This document shows positions 26,384 to 35,592 of a stretch of 52,236 nt of DNA, piece after piece. The DNA comes from Deltaproteobacteria bacterium YD0425bin50 (GTDB taxonomy: Bacteria; Desulfobacterota; Desulfobacteria; Desulfobacterales; YD0425bin50), in the NCBI GenBank assembly GCA_002753105.1, contig PDZT01000004.1, positions 1 to 52,236 of the forward strand, read 5' to 3'. Numbering within the stretch: position 1 is the first letter of the stretch; every line of letters starts with the position of its first letter. Position numbers and translations under genes: made by a program. Below the pieces are notes generated by a model. The model was not told the origin of the DNA and did no database searches. It saw nothing but the letters and a program-made list of their open reading frames with translations.

Positions 26384-27124
26384 TCAATTCAACAACCTCT
26401 GCTGATATCGGTATCTATGAGCAACTTCAACTGCAGCGCCATCCATCATAATTTTCCCATGTTCTATCCATATCAGCCGTGAGCACTGAGTTACCAAAAA
26501 ATCAAGATTATGAGAGACAAAAATAGTGGTTATACCCTTTTTGATCATTTTTTGAATCCGCAGAATACATTTGCGTTGAAAAGATTCATCACCAACACTA
26601 ATAATTTCATCTACTAAAAATATCTCTGGATCAACTTCAGTGGCGAGCGAAAATGCCAGTCGTGCAAACATCCCTGATGAATAAGTTTTTACTGGAGCGT
26701 CTATAAAACTGTGAATGCCAGAGAAATCAATGATGCGATTTAACCGGAGATCAATTTCCTTAGGCGTGAAATCAAGTAGGGCACCGGCAAGATAACAATT
26801 TTCTCTGCCTGATAACTCAGGATGAAAGCCTATGCCAAGTTCCAGCAAAGGAATGACTCTTTTGAATATTTTTACTGAACCTGATTTGGGAACAATAATC
26901 TGAGCAATGATGCGTAACAGCGTTGTTTTGCCTGCACCATTACTGCCAATAATTCCAATGGTTTCCTTTTCATTGATGATTAGTGATAGTTGGTCAATCG
27001 CTTTAAAAGTGGAAATTTTTTTGCCGGTGATAAAATAATAAATGTTATTTTTTAAGGTATGATTGCCTAATGTAGGTTTTTTAAATTCAACCGTAATATT
27101 GTTTAGTTTTATTGCAACAGCCAT
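26384..27124 (-). CDS. Polysaccharide ABC exporter, ATP-binding subunit (Wzt/KpsT-like)
   Basis: This ATPase drives export of a lipid-linked polysaccharide across the inner membrane. The 246-aa protein has Walker A GSNGAGKTTLLRI (about residue 59), signature YSSGMFARLAFSLA (about 153), Walker B IFLVDEIISVGDE (about 173) and the H-loop in FVSHNLDFL. It ends soon after the nucleotide-binding domain, so it lacks the C-terminal O-antigen-recognition domain of the long Wzt type and is closer to KpsT/TagH. The permease gene lies just upstream on the same strand. Confidence 0.93.
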   Translation of the reverse strand: MAVAIKLNNITVEFKKPTLGNHTLKNNIYYFITGKKISTFKAIDQLSLIINEKETIGIIGSNGAGKTTLLRIIAQIIVPKSGSVKIFKRVIPLLELGIGFHPELSGRENCYLAGALLDFTPKEIDLRLNRIIDFSGIHSFIDAPVKTYSSGMFARLAFSLATEVDPEIFLVDEIISVGDESFQRKCILRIQKMIKKGITTIFVSHNLDFLVTQCSRLIWIEHGKIMMDGAAVEVAHRYRYQQRLLN

Positions 27125-27148
27125 TGCCGATCATTATTCCCTGTATGA

Positions 27149-27925
27149 TTAAACGTAATAGTAAAACTTATCCTTCAGTTTATAATACAACATCAACGCA
27201 GCAGATAAAAGAATCAATCCACTCATCAGACAAACAATCCAATCCGTTAAATCAGGCCATATCCCATAAAAAATCGGCTTTTGGAAGAGATTTGCCCAAT
27301 AGCAGACAGGATCGTATTGCAAAATTTTCAATTTCACAGAATCGCCATAAAACACATCCGGTTTAAAAAATATGGTTGATGTAAACAGCAACAGCATTAA
27401 TCCCATTTGGATAATAGGTTTAATATCCTGAAAAAATATAAAAAGCACCGCTAATAAAATACCCAATCCTGCCACAATGATCATCCAAGCCATAATGGAA
27501 AGAGGTAAAACAACCATTGGAATATGCCATTCAGCCCGATATAGTAAAAAAAAGAGCAAAAGAATACTAAAAGCAATGATAAAATCCACAAAAGCAACCC
27601 CTAATTGAATCAGGGGAAAATAGATATAGGGGGTGCGAATTCTTCTAATAAATACAGCATTCTGAGTGATCGAATCAGTCATAGACAAAACAGCTCTTTC
27701 TAAAAATTGCCAAGGTATTAATCCAGAAAAAAGATAAAGCACATATTCTTTGATAGGCGCTTTATTGAATGTGGCGAAAACAAACCCCAAAATTAGTAAA
27801 TACATGAGAGGCTCTAGTATAATCCACATCAATCCTAAGTATGCGCCACGATAACGAATTAAAATCAGATTTTTTATGTGCAGCCAAATAAAATAGCGAT
27901 GCGCTTTTGTGGGAACATAATTCAT
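27149..27925 (-). CDS. Polysaccharide ABC exporter, permease subunit (Wzm/KpsM-like)
   Basis: This 258-aa ABC-2 type permease has about six membrane segments. It has the N-terminal amphipathic region and RYRGAYLGLMWIILEPLMYL (about residue 24), typical of Wzm/KpsM/TagG, and the later GLIPWQFLERAVLS. It pairs with the ATPase 25 bases downstream to form the exporter. This implies an ABC-transporter-dependent pathway, not Wzx/Wzy, for the glycan made by this locus. Confidence 0.92.
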   Translation of the reverse strand: MNYVPTKAHRYFIWLHIKNLILIRYRGAYLGLMWIILEPLMYLLILGFVFATFNKAPIKEYVLYLFSGLIPWQFLERAVLSMTDSITQNAVFIRRIRTPYIYFPLIQLGVAFVDFIIAFSILLLFFLLYRAEWHIPMVVLPLSIMAWMIIVAGLGILLAVLFIFFQDIKPIIQMGLMLLLFTSTIFFKPDVFYGDSVKLKILQYDPVCYWANLFQKPIFYGIWPDLTDWIVCLMSGLILLSAALMLYYKLKDKFYYYV

Positions 27926-27931
27926 TTTTAT

Positions 27932-28552
27932 TCATTCAACCATAAGAGTTATCAATTCTCTTTTTATCCGCAGTACGTCAGGAAGTAATTTTATCGCTCG
28001 ATCTATATCATTTTTCATCTGATAGCGCGTTTCAAATTCCAGACAACAAGCCAATACTTTTTCATAAGCACCAATTTTATCAAAACATTTAATTTTACGA
28101 TAGCAAACATCCCAGAACCAGTCATTGTCATCTGCAATCCGTTCATAATAAGCTAAGGCTTTTAACACCTGATCAATAGATTCATAACTGATCGCTATCC
28201 AATACATACATTCTTTTATCATAGTGAAATGATGATCTTTTTCAAATAAATCTAACGCCTCTTTATAATAATTGAGTGCTTTTACATGATTTTTTGAGAT
28301 CATGGACATCCAGCCCATTCGAAACCGGGTATTACCTGCAATAGCTAAGGAGGCTTCTGATAACTCAATCTGTTCATAATACATTTCAGCTTCTTCATAA
28401 TGCCCTTGCATTTCTAAACAAAATGCCAAGTGGAAAACTATCTCAGAATGAGGATGATTCTTTTCATGTTGCAAGGCTTCACGTAATTGAATCTCACCCT
28501 GTGAATAGTCTTTCTGCTCAATATGCAGTAAGCCTTGTTCATAATAATTCAT
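27932..28552 (-). CDS. TPR-repeat protein
   Basis: This 206-aa helical protein has tandem tetratricopeptide-like repeats across nearly its whole length: YYEQGLLHIEQKDYSQGEIQL (split here into helices A and B), AFCLEMQGHYEEAEMYYEQI, KNHVKALNYYKEALDLF and DQVLKALAYYERIADD. No enzyme domain or signal peptide is seen. It starts six bases from the permease gene, so it is probably made with the exporter and could act as its scaffold or a length-control partner. That role is inference. Confidence 0.8.
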   Translation of the reverse strand: MNYYEQGLLHIEQKDYSQGEIQLREALQHEKNHPHSEIVFHLAFCLEMQGHYEEAEMYYEQIELSEASLAIAGNTRFRMGWMSMISKNHVKALNYYKEALDLFEKDHHFTMIKECMYWIAISYESIDQVLKALAYYERIADDNDWFWDVCYRKIKCFDKIGAYEKVLACCLEFETRYQMKNDIDRAIKLLPDVLRIKRELITLMVE

Positions 28553-28613
28553 TGTTTATTTACCTTGTCAACTAACGATGAAACAAGAAACGAGCGTCAC
28601 TTGCGATCTGAGT

Positions 28614-28994
28614 TTACAATCCCCAATCTACTTTTTTAATCATTATATGGACTGTTTCAATTAAGGGTAACAGGTCACTCTCGCATATATTATAAATTTC
28701 TTCATGATCAATATTAAAATAATCATGCGAAAGAACATCTCTAATGCCTTTAACGCCACGCCAATCGATGTTTGGATATTTTTTAAGAAATGAACCATTA
28801 GTCTCTTTATCTATTTTTTTAAAATTTTTACCGATAGCTATCAACAGCATTGCAATTGCATCAAGCATATCTAACCCATGATCACTTACTATAAAATCAT
28901 CTGGTGTGGTTATTTTGGAAAAGCGTCTCTGAACTGTTATCAATGCCTCAAGAATTTGTTCTAATTTCTCTTTTAGTAACAACCAGTCAAACAT
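28614..28994 (-). CDS. hepT: HepT-type toxin (HEPN ribonuclease family)
   Basis: This 126-aa helical HEPN protein carries the RX4HXY motif in IRDVLSHDYF (about residue 85), the catalytic motif of HepT ribonuclease toxins. Its partner, a minimal nucleotidyltransferase, is encoded just upstream. In studied HepT/MntA pairs the antitoxin adds AMP to the HepT tyrosine to neutralise it. ATG 28994 is preferred to the ORF start at 29012. It overlaps the partner's stop by eight bases and has GAGG at good spacing. Confidence 0.85.
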   Translation of the reverse strand: MFDWLLLKEKLEQILEALITVQRRFSKITTPDDFIVSDHGLDMLDAIAMLLIAIGKNFKKIDKETNGSFLKKYPNIDWRGVKGIRDVLSHDYFNIDHEEIYNICESDLLPLIETVHIMIKKVDWGL

Positions 28995-29277
28995 AAAAAG
29001 CCTCATTATCAATTCTGACTTTTAGGTAACGGTTCATTGCGGCTCTATAACGGACAATATCTACAGGGACGTTCAACATTTTTTCCAATTCATCCTTGAT
29101 ATGCACCATATAAAAAAGGTTTGGTTTTTCCATTTCCACTACGATATCAATATCGCTTCCTTCTTTGTCCTGATCTCTGGCGACTGAGCCAAAAATTCCT
29201 ATTTTGGTAACGCCGTAACGATTAGAGAATTCCTGTTTAAATTCTCTGAGTTTTTCTATGATAGCAGCTTTTTCCAT
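28987..29277 (-). CDS. mntA: MntA-type nucleotidyltransferase antitoxin
   Basis: This 96-aa minimal nucleotidyltransferase has GIFGSVARDQ followed by GSDIDIVVEM, the GSx10DxD active site of the MNT family. It ends overlapping hepT. MntA-type antitoxins adenylylate their HepT toxins. The pair sits between a glycosyltransferase and the TPR gene of the export operon, on the same strand, probably as an inserted cassette. Confidence 0.87.
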   Translation of the reverse strand: MEKAAIIEKLREFKQEFSNRYGVTKIGIFGSVARDQDKEGSDIDIVVEMEKPNLFYMVHIKDELEKMLNVPVDIVRYRAAMNRYLKVRIDNEAFYV

Positions 29278-29281
29278 AGTC

Positions 29282-30475
29282 TTACCTGATTAATTGGCTA
29301 AACAGTATTTCAATATTGGTTGATACATGTTTCCATGTGTGGTTCAATAAGGTCTTTTGCTTTCCATGGATTCCAAAACTTCGTGCCATTTCCTTATTAT
29401 CCAGCAATCCTGTAATGGCAGCAGCAAGTGTATCCTTATCACCAAATTTAACAAGTATTCCATTGGTATTATTATGAATCACTTCACAGGTAGCTGGTGT
29501 TATTGCTCCAATAACTGGTTTTTCACACATCCATGCCTCCAGATAGGTAATTCCAAAAGACTCGGCAATAGAAGGAAGCACAAATACATCACATGCATCA
29601 AAGGCATGGATACGATCAATGTCATTCACTATACCGAGATCGATAAATCGTTCTAAAAACCGTTTAGGAAAAGAGTTTATCTTGCTTTTATAAAATGTCG
29701 AAAACGGACCAAAAATCATCAAGACAGCACGAGACCTTTTTTCAAAAATAAGCGGTATCGTATCCAGTAAAAACCCTATACCTTTATCATGTTCTCTGGC
29801 TCCTACAAAAAGAATAATCTCTTTATCATGAAGGCCATAGTCTGATCGAAACCGTTTTCCATTTTTATGAATGAATTCATCTGGCTCGACGCCTACTCCA
29901 AATGTATGAATATTATCAGCAGGTATTCCTCTATCTGTTAACGCTTTTTTTTCTGCAACTGTATTAGCCAAAACAGCATCGCATTGCATCAAATACGCAA
30001 GCTGAATCGGCTTCAGGTGCTCTGATTCTCTGATGAGATGAATACATGGCTTGCATACGAGCTTTACGTTGTGTCGTTTTAACAACACAGAAGGAAGCAG
30101 ATGATGATAATTCAAGACGCTCGTGTAAACGATTTCCCAAGTTGATGGATTCGTTAATGCCGTATAAAGTTCGGGACAAAAAGGCCCGGGTGATTCAAAA
30201 ATAAATGGAATTCGGGTTAATTTTCTTGAAAAATGAATTTGATATGGCTGAACAACAGGGCCAAATCTCCTCACAGGCATCCCATCTACAGTTGTATTAC
30301 ATGGAATAAGCTGTTTATATCTGGGGTCTGTAAATCCGTCAGGGTTGGTTGCAGTGGTTGTCCAGATTTCTACGTCATGACCTTTTTGATAAAGTCTATA
30401 AGCGATTTCCTTTATTTCCTTTTCAGAACCGCCTATAACTGGATGAAATCGCTGAATTAAAAAACCTACTTTCAT
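29282..30475 (-). CDS. GT4-family glycosyltransferase
   Basis: This 397-aa GT-B transferase has MKVGFLIQRFHPVIGGSEKE at the N-terminus with the donor/acceptor glycine loop. The C-terminal site has ILFVGAREHDKGIGFLLDTI (about 212) and FVLPSIAESFGITYLEAWM (about 295) with the E-x7-E type pair. Its start overlaps the stop of the next gene upstream by ATGA, which indicates co-translation. It probably acts in the same polysaccharide pathway. Confidence 0.9.
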   Translation of the reverse strand: MKVGFLIQRFHPVIGGSEKEIKEIAYRLYQKGHDVEIWTTTATNPDGFTDPRYKQLIPCNTTVDGMPVRRFGPVVQPYQIHFSRKLTRIPFIFESPGPFCPELYTALTNPSTWEIVYTSVLNYHHLLPSVLLKRHNVKLVCKPCIHLIRESEHLKPIQLAYLMQCDAVLANTVAEKKALTDRGIPADNIHTFGVGVEPDEFIHKNGKRFRSDYGLHDKEIILFVGAREHDKGIGFLLDTIPLIFEKRSRAVLMIFGPFSTFYKSKINSFPKRFLERFIDLGIVNDIDRIHAFDACDVFVLPSIAESFGITYLEAWMCEKPVIGAITPATCEVIHNNTNGILVKFGDKDTLAAAITGLLDNKEMARSFGIHGKQKTLLNHTWKHVSTNIEILFSQLIR

Positions 30476-31197
30476 GGATAAACAAGTTCTAAACGTTTAA
30501 TACCAACTCCTAAAGTACGAAAATCACCATTACCCAATAATAGATGCGGGCACCAGAGAAAATCCGTTTCAATTGCAATTTCAGAAACAGGCGCAGATAA
30601 AATTTCATCCTCAAGCGTAATTTTTTTTAATAAGCACGCTTTTTTCACTAAGTTGAAATGGCATATTTCATGTTCATTAACAAAAATGGTTACTCGATTT
30701 GGCGGAATCGTATATAATTGAATGATGAGACGACTCTTTAGATTCGGCACTTTAAGATAAGCATATGCAATTCCTTGTGTCCAGCGCTCATTTGGAGGTT
30801 GATTACAATTCGTTGTCGCCCATCCTGAACCTAGCTGTTTATAATGTTCAGGATCAGAAAAATCAATCGTATTACTTGGATTAGCATCACTGATTATTTT
30901 AAGAACTTGAACGCGGAAAATATCATTCATCCAATTGATATCCTCTGGCCGAATTGATTCCAGAAATTGATCCGTTCGTTGAATGGTTTGGTTGCATGGC
31001 GCAAGAATATTGCAGGGTTTCATAGGTAATAGTTTAAACTTTAGATATCTGAGACCTATGATTAGCCGACGGGCTATCTCAAGACACCGTTCACGTATAT
31101 TCCGCTTCTCTTCACATGCCATCAGGTAATATATTTTTTGAAAAAATGAAGGAGAATATGTATTTATAGATCGAATTTTATCCAATTTGATAAGCAT
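30472..31197 (-). CDS. Hypothetical protein with C-terminal beta-sandwich (DUF7024-like)
   Basis: I cannot name a function for this 241-aa protein. The first 100 residues are helical and basic. The rest reads like a small beta-sandwich found at the ends of some glycosyltransferases: QLGSGWATTNCNQPPNERWTQ (in parts), then VTIFVNEHEICHF and the end block DFRTLGVGIKRLEL. The aromatic- and glycine-rich GSGW...W pattern suggests carbohydrate contact. It lies between two GT4 genes, overlapping one of them, so it is likely an accessory protein of glycan assembly. The family assignment is from memory. Confidence 0.6.
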   Translation of the reverse strand: MLIKLDKIRSINTYSPSFFQKIYYLMACEEKRNIRERCLEIARRLIIGLRYLKFKLLPMKPCNILAPCNQTIQRTDQFLESIRPEDINWMNDIFRVQVLKIISDANPSNTIDFSDPEHYKQLGSGWATTNCNQPPNERWTQGIAYAYLKVPNLKSRLIIQLYTIPPNRVTIFVNEHEICHFNLVKKACLLKKITLEDEILSAPVSEIAIETDFLWCPHLLLGNGDFRTLGVGIKRLELVYP

Positions 31198-31204
31198 TCA
31201 TTAT

Positions 31205-32485
31205 TCATTCAACATGTAGTACTTTTTGGTATGCTTGACTGAGACGCTTGGCATAATTTTCCATGCTAAATTTTTGGGATTGGAGATAACCTGCCTTGAT
31301 TAAAGACTCCCTTAAATGATTATCTTCGATCATCTGCACTATTTTATTTGCCATATCCGACGTATCATACGGATCAAAATATAATGCGGAATCTCCACAT
31401 ACTTCCGGTAATGAAGAAGTATTAGAAACTGCTACTGGACATCCCAAATGCATTGCTTCAAGCGGTGGTAAGCCAAATCCTTCATAAAGGGATGGAAAGA
31501 TAAAACATAGTGCGCCTTGATATAAGGAGGGTAGGTATGAATCTGGAACAAAATGCAATAGTTTAATACCACTCTTGGGTTTTATGCCTTGAATCTCATC
31601 TTTCCAAAGCCATGCCTTCTTTCCGACTATAACCAAAGGAATTTTTACCCCCAGAGATTGATAGGCTTCAAACAATCGTTTTAAATTTTTTTTAGGCTCA
31701 ATTGAACCTACAAATAGAATATAGTTTTTATATGTGAGATTAAAAAAATTCAGCTTACGCAAACAGTCTTCATGGTTTATGGGTGTAGATGACATACGCA
31801 CCGGCTGATACGTGACAAAAAGTTTTTGCGGATCAACATCAAAAAAGTTCACCAGATCGTTACGGGTATTTTCAGAAACACAGATAATTAACTGAGAATT
31901 TTTTAGTGCATCTCGAATATTTTTAATAAAAACGCTTTTATCGTCAAGTGTAGCATACGGAAGTCTTAACGGTATAATATCATGAATAGTGGTTATCTTT
32001 ATTGTGTTTGGTAGTATAATTGGTGTAAAATAAGTAGTATGCCAGATATGCACTTTTTTTGAAGTCGCGACTTTAACTTTAAAACCATAATTACTTATGA
32101 TATCAGCTAATTGATAACACCCATGACAACTATAAAGGGTTGCGTCGTCAATAAATTTGAATTGATGAACATCTTTCGTAATAATCAAATGTTGAGGAAT
32201 CGTTGCAGAATTAGCACGATGGGCAATACCCATGATGGTTTTTAAAAAAAATATATAATTTCGCATTTTGAAAGAACGCTGCGGCATCTCTTGAAACAGA
32301 GCAAATACATCTGTATTCATGGTCGTATCTGATAAGAACGAATGCTTTGATATCAACACATTGATATTCGCTCCCAATAGTTTTAGCGCCTGAATCAAGG
32401 TAATAGCATAGCTTTTAATGCCTGTGCCCTGAATCATCTCCAGATTCATTCCGTCGATGAGAACGTTTATTCCTTTTATGTCCAT
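31205..32485 (-). CDS. GT4-family glycosyltransferase
   Basis: This 426-aa GT-B enzyme has INVLIDGMNLEMIQGTGIKS at the start and ILFVGSIEPKKNLKRLFEAY (about 251). Its C-terminal active block is FIFPSLYEGFGLPPLEAMHL (about 329), followed by GCPVAVSNTSSLPEVCGDSA. This type resembles mannosyltransferases of the WbaZ/MtfB group. It is the first gene of a long minus-strand series running to 24.8 kb, and a plausible sigma-70 promoter lies about 57 bases upstream. Confidence 0.9.
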   Translation of the reverse strand: MDIKGINVLIDGMNLEMIQGTGIKSYAITLIQALKLLGANINVLISKHSFLSDTTMNTDVFALFQEMPQRSFKMRNYIFFLKTIMGIAHRANSATIPQHLIITKDVHQFKFIDDATLYSCHGCYQLADIISNYGFKVKVATSKKVHIWHTTYFTPIILPNTIKITTIHDIIPLRLPYATLDDKSVFIKNIRDALKNSQLIICVSENTRNDLVNFFDVDPQKLFVTYQPVRMSSTPINHEDCLRKLNFFNLTYKNYILFVGSIEPKKNLKRLFEAYQSLGVKIPLVIVGKKAWLWKDEIQGIKPKSGIKLLHFVPDSYLPSLYQGALCFIFPSLYEGFGLPPLEAMHLGCPVAVSNTSSLPEVCGDSALYFDPYDTSDMANKIVQMIEDNHLRESLIKAGYLQSQKFSMENYAKRLSQAYQKVLHVE

Positions 32486-32541
32486 TTTTTTTATAGCTTA
32501 TTTTAATTAAGTATGGTTCTACTCCACAAAATTATTTTTTC

Positions 32542-32569
32542 ATAATCAATTTCCTTATCTTTTTGTCAA
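32542..32569 (-). promoter_or_regulatory. Candidate sigma-70 promoter for the minus-strand glycan operon
   Basis: On the minus strand TTGACA (32564-32569) is a perfect -35 box. After 16 bases comes GATTAT (32542-32547), four of six matches to the -10 consensus. The distance to the ATG at 32485 is about 57 bases. The region is AT-rich, so chance matches are possible. Confidence 0.45.
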
Positions 32570-32601
32570 GACAATATTTGACTATCTTTTTTAGGAAGTT
32601 A

Positions 32602-32639
32602 TTGATATTTTGATAACACCTATGAGAAAAAAATATCAA
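32602..32639. repeat. 10-bp inverted repeat in the divergent intergenic region
   Basis: TTGATATTTT (32602-32611) and AAAATATCAA (32630-32639) are perfect inverted copies separated by 18 bases. They lie between the divergent GT4 and GT2 genes, just upstream of the plus-strand gene. This could be an operator. AT-rich composition makes chance occurrence fairly likely. Confidence 0.35.
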
Positions 32640-32684
32640 AAAATAAAAAATACTTTTTCGCAATTACACTGATCACCTCATGTT

Positions 32685-33584
32685 ATGCCAAAAACCTTCA
32701 TCATTATTCTGAATTGGAATGGCTGGTTTCACACCAGTAAATGCATAGAATCCTTGTTGAAATCAGATAAAATTAACCATGAAATCATTCTTGTAGATAA
32801 TGGTTCCACAGATCAGTCTGTTTCTAAGCTCAACCAAGCCTATCCCAATATCACTTTGATTCAGAACAGCACTAATTTAGGATTTGCAGAAGGATGTAAT
32901 ATAGCCTTACGATATGCTCTAAGTCATGGCGGAGATTATTTTTTTTTACTCAACAATGATGCAATCGTAGCAGAAGATACGCTTATCATGTTGTTACAAA
33001 AAGCCGAACAGAAAGATTCCGCAGATATATTCGCGCCGTTTATTTATACCTTGTCAGAGCCTCTTCGCATAGAATCCTGTGGAGGTAAAATTTATCCTAT
33101 GTCTGGAAGAATACAGCATTATATAATCTTTAATCAGAAAAAACCGTTGCCAAAGATAGACTTTTTGAGTGGATGCGCTTTATGGGTTAAGCGAAAAGTC
33201 GTTGAAAAAATCGGCTATCTTGAACCGCGTTTTTTTTGCTACATGGAAGATGTGGACTGGTGTATCAGAGCACGCAAAGCTGGTTTCAAACTGGCAGTTG
33301 TTCCTGAAGCTCGCGTTTGGCATAAACAAGCTTGCGCTACAGGAGGCAAGTCGTCTCCCATCAGAATTTACTACTGTGTACGCAATCATTTATTGTTGCT
33401 GAATAAACATTATCCGATTCATCCTGTGTTTCATTTGTTTCGATATTTCACTGTAGTGATGAGTTATTTTGCGTTCATTCTTGTATATTCAGACATGCCT
33501 AAAAAAAAAGCATTGAGCTATGTAATACGCGGCATTATGGATTATCATCAAAACCAATGGGGGCAGCTTTCGCATGAGATATGA
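32685..33584 (+). CDS. GT2-family glycosyltransferase (rhamnosyltransferase-like)
   Basis: This 299-aa GT-A enzyme has FIIILNWNGWFHTSKCIESL, IILVDNGSTDQSV, FLLNNDAIVAEDTL (DxD equivalent NDA) and the WbbL-type acceptor region FLSGCALWVKRKVVEKIGYL followed by FFCYMEDVDWCIRARKAG. That arrangement is typical of WbbL-like rhamnosyltransferases. One C-terminal hydrophobic segment may bind the membrane. Its last 50 bases overlap the 3' end of the convergent GT4 gene. Confidence 0.88.
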   Translation: MPKTFIIILNWNGWFHTSKCIESLLKSDKINHEIILVDNGSTDQSVSKLNQAYPNITLIQNSTNLGFAEGCNIALRYALSHGGDYFFLLNNDAIVAEDTLIMLLQKAEQKDSADIFAPFIYTLSEPLRIESCGGKIYPMSGRIQHYIIFNQKKPLPKIDFLSGCALWVKRKVVEKIGYLEPRFFCYMEDVDWCIRARKAGFKLAVVPEARVWHKQACATGGKSSPIRIYYCVRNHLLLLNKHYPIHPVFHLFRYFTVVMSYFAFILVYSDMPKKKALSYVIRGIMDYHQNQWGQLSHEI

Positions 33585-34743
33585 GATCAATGATTTCTTC
33601 AACTTTAGAAACGCTTTGTTCCCAGTTAAAGTGCATCACTGAGAATCGTGCATTTTGCATCAGGCGTTCATGCATTTCTGGATTTTTCAGCATAGTATCA
33701 ATAGCGGATGCAATGGTTTGCGGTGTTAACTCGTTTAAAAGTATTCCATTATGCTTGTCTTGGACGATTTCTTTTAATCCACCCCCGTTATGTCCAATAA
33801 CAGGAGTGCCGCAGGCCAAAGCTTCAGCCGCAACCATACCAAACGGTTCATACAAGCTTGCTAACACGAAAATTTTTGCTTGTCCGTAGAGTTGAGCCAA
33901 TTGCTGATCAGTGATACCCGTAAAAAACTTCACCCGCTGATTCAGACCACCTTTTTGGGCCAAATCAATCAATCTGCCTTTATCTTCTCCGTCTCCCACG
34001 ATAATCAGGATCATATCTTCATCATGTATAAAACGCATCGCTTCAATGATGAGATGAACCTGCTTAAACCTAGTCAGGAGACCAACAGTTAAAATTATAT
34101 TTTTTTTACATTTTGCTTCGTTGAACAAACTTAAATCGACTCCCGGATAAGCAACAATAGCATCACTACGTTTATAGATTTTCTGAATTTCACCAGCGGA
34201 ATAGACGGAATTGCAGAATAGATAATCGGCTGATCTTGCCACAAGAAACATGTCAATCGCTTTTAATAGTGGATTACATAATTTGACCCAAAATTTCATT
34301 AGCGGCGATGAAATTGAATTAATCCATGCACGATAATGAATAAATGCGCTTGGCTCCTGACAAAGCCAGATACAAGGAACATGAGGATGCCAAAGTGTAT
34401 AGATAAATGCCCACCAATTGGCAGGAAAAACATGGGGGAAGAGGATGAGATGATCAAATTGGTTTAAATAGTTATGAATTTTGATTTGAAGCCAAATCCA
34501 TCTCAGCCAAAAAGAGAATTGACTGGATAATGGCCCGCCAAGCTCCACAAAACGGATATTAGGAAAATATTGTTTATATTCTGGCGCTGCATAAATACAA
34601 AGCATATACACTTTATATTTTAATGGATTGAGACGATGAGCGATTTCTAAGGCCATTCTGCCAGCGCCTCCGGGAAGCGTGAAATGAGGATGAAGGAATA
34701 TAACAGGGATTGGCTTATGATTGTTTTTTTTTACGCCTTTCAC
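33535..34743 (-). CDS. GT4-family glycosyltransferase (GTG start)
   Basis: This 402-aa GT-B protein opens with VIFLHPHFTLPGGAGRMALE. The nucleotide-sugar half has ILTVGLLTRFKQVHLIIEAM (about 216) and KIFVLASLYEPFGMVAAEAL (about 289), then ACGTPVIGHNGGGLKEIV. This resembles ALG2/PimA-type mannosyltransferases. The start is GTG at 34743 inside the end of the upstream GT2 gene, with GAGG nearby. The 3' end overlaps the convergent GT2 gene by 50 bases. Confidence 0.88.
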   Translation of the reverse strand: MKGVKKNNHKPIPVIFLHPHFTLPGGAGRMALEIAHRLNPLKYKVYMLCIYAAPEYKQYFPNIRFVELGGPLSSQFSFWLRWIWLQIKIHNYLNQFDHLILFPHVFPANWWAFIYTLWHPHVPCIWLCQEPSAFIHYRAWINSISSPLMKFWVKLCNPLLKAIDMFLVARSADYLFCNSVYSAGEIQKIYKRSDAIVAYPGVDLSLFNEAKCKKNIILTVGLLTRFKQVHLIIEAMRFIHDEDMILIIVGDGEDKGRLIDLAQKGGLNQRVKFFTGITDQQLAQLYGQAKIFVLASLYEPFGMVAAEALACGTPVIGHNGGGLKEIVQDKHNGILLNELTPQTIASAIDTMLKNPEMHERLMQNARFSVMHFNWEQSVSKVEEIIDLISHAKAAPIGFDDNP

Positions 34744-35512
34744 TTAATGCCTCTTCCAAGGTATAAAGCAGAATCAGGGTGATATAATGAACATAATGTA
34801 AAATAACATACCTCATTTTTCCATGCATCGCATGACGACTGGCCGTATATAAAGCTTCATAGGCTGATTTTCCAAAAAAGCGGCCGTTTTTAGATGCGCT
34901 GTGCCATCTGAAATTGGCTAGCCACTGATCAATAAAACGTGGAGTATATAAACGCCCTAACCTCAGCCAATAATCATAGTCCATCGTGTAATTACTATTG
35001 TTCAGTTCACCGATAGTTTTAAAAGCGGATTTTGTAAAAAAAACAGCGGGCTGTGGTATAAAATCCTGAACAATGAGCGAGTTATAGGAATAATGACGCG
35101 ATCTCCATATTTTATAGCTTGTAATCAGTTTACGAATTTCTCTGTCATTTTCATCGATGATACGGCATTTGCCAAAACACCATTGAAACGGAGAGTTCTC
35201 ATAAGCACGAACTACATGAAATAAGGCATCTTCTGCATAGGTATCGTCAGAATTTAACCAACCCAAGATTTCACCGGTTGCCATGTGCATTAATCCCTTG
35301 TTCAACGCTTCAGATTGGCCTTGATCCGGTTCTGAAATCCATTTCAAATCATGTTCGTATTTTTTCAGGATACTCAGTGTTTCATCAGTTGAACCGCCAT
35401 CAATGACAATATATTCTAGATCAAACCCTCGCTTTTGATTTAACACGCTCAATATGGTGCGCTCAATATAGCGTCCCTGATTAAAACTAGGTGTGATAAT
35501 AGATACTTTCAT
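34715..35512 (-). CDS. GT2-family glycosyltransferase
   Basis: This 265-aa GT-A enzyme has MKVSIITPSFNQGRYIERTI, YIVIDGGSTDETLSIL and GEILGWLNSDDTY with the metal-binding aspartates, then FIPQPAVFFTKSAF and MDYDYWLRLGRLY, which are typical of short GT2 transferases of O-antigen clusters. A hydrophobic patch near the end (YVHYITLILLYTL) may associate with the membrane. It overlaps the downstream GT4 gene by 29 bases and is divergent from the TMTC-like gene. Confidence 0.88.
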   Translation of the reverse strand: MKVSIITPSFNQGRYIERTILSVLNQKRGFDLEYIVIDGGSTDETLSILKKYEHDLKWISEPDQGQSEALNKGLMHMATGEILGWLNSDDTYAEDALFHVVRAYENSPFQWCFGKCRIIDENDREIRKLITSYKIWRSRHYSYNSLIVQDFIPQPAVFFTKSAFKTIGELNNSNYTMDYDYWLRLGRLYTPRFIDQWLANFRWHSASKNGRFFGKSAYEALYTASRHAMHGKMRYVILHYVHYITLILLYTLEEALSERRKKKQS

Positions 35513-35592
35513 TCTTTTATTTTCTATTGGTTAAGAAATATGGTATAGGCAGCAATACATTTTTTCAAAATAAAGGGAGATCAACTAGTTCT

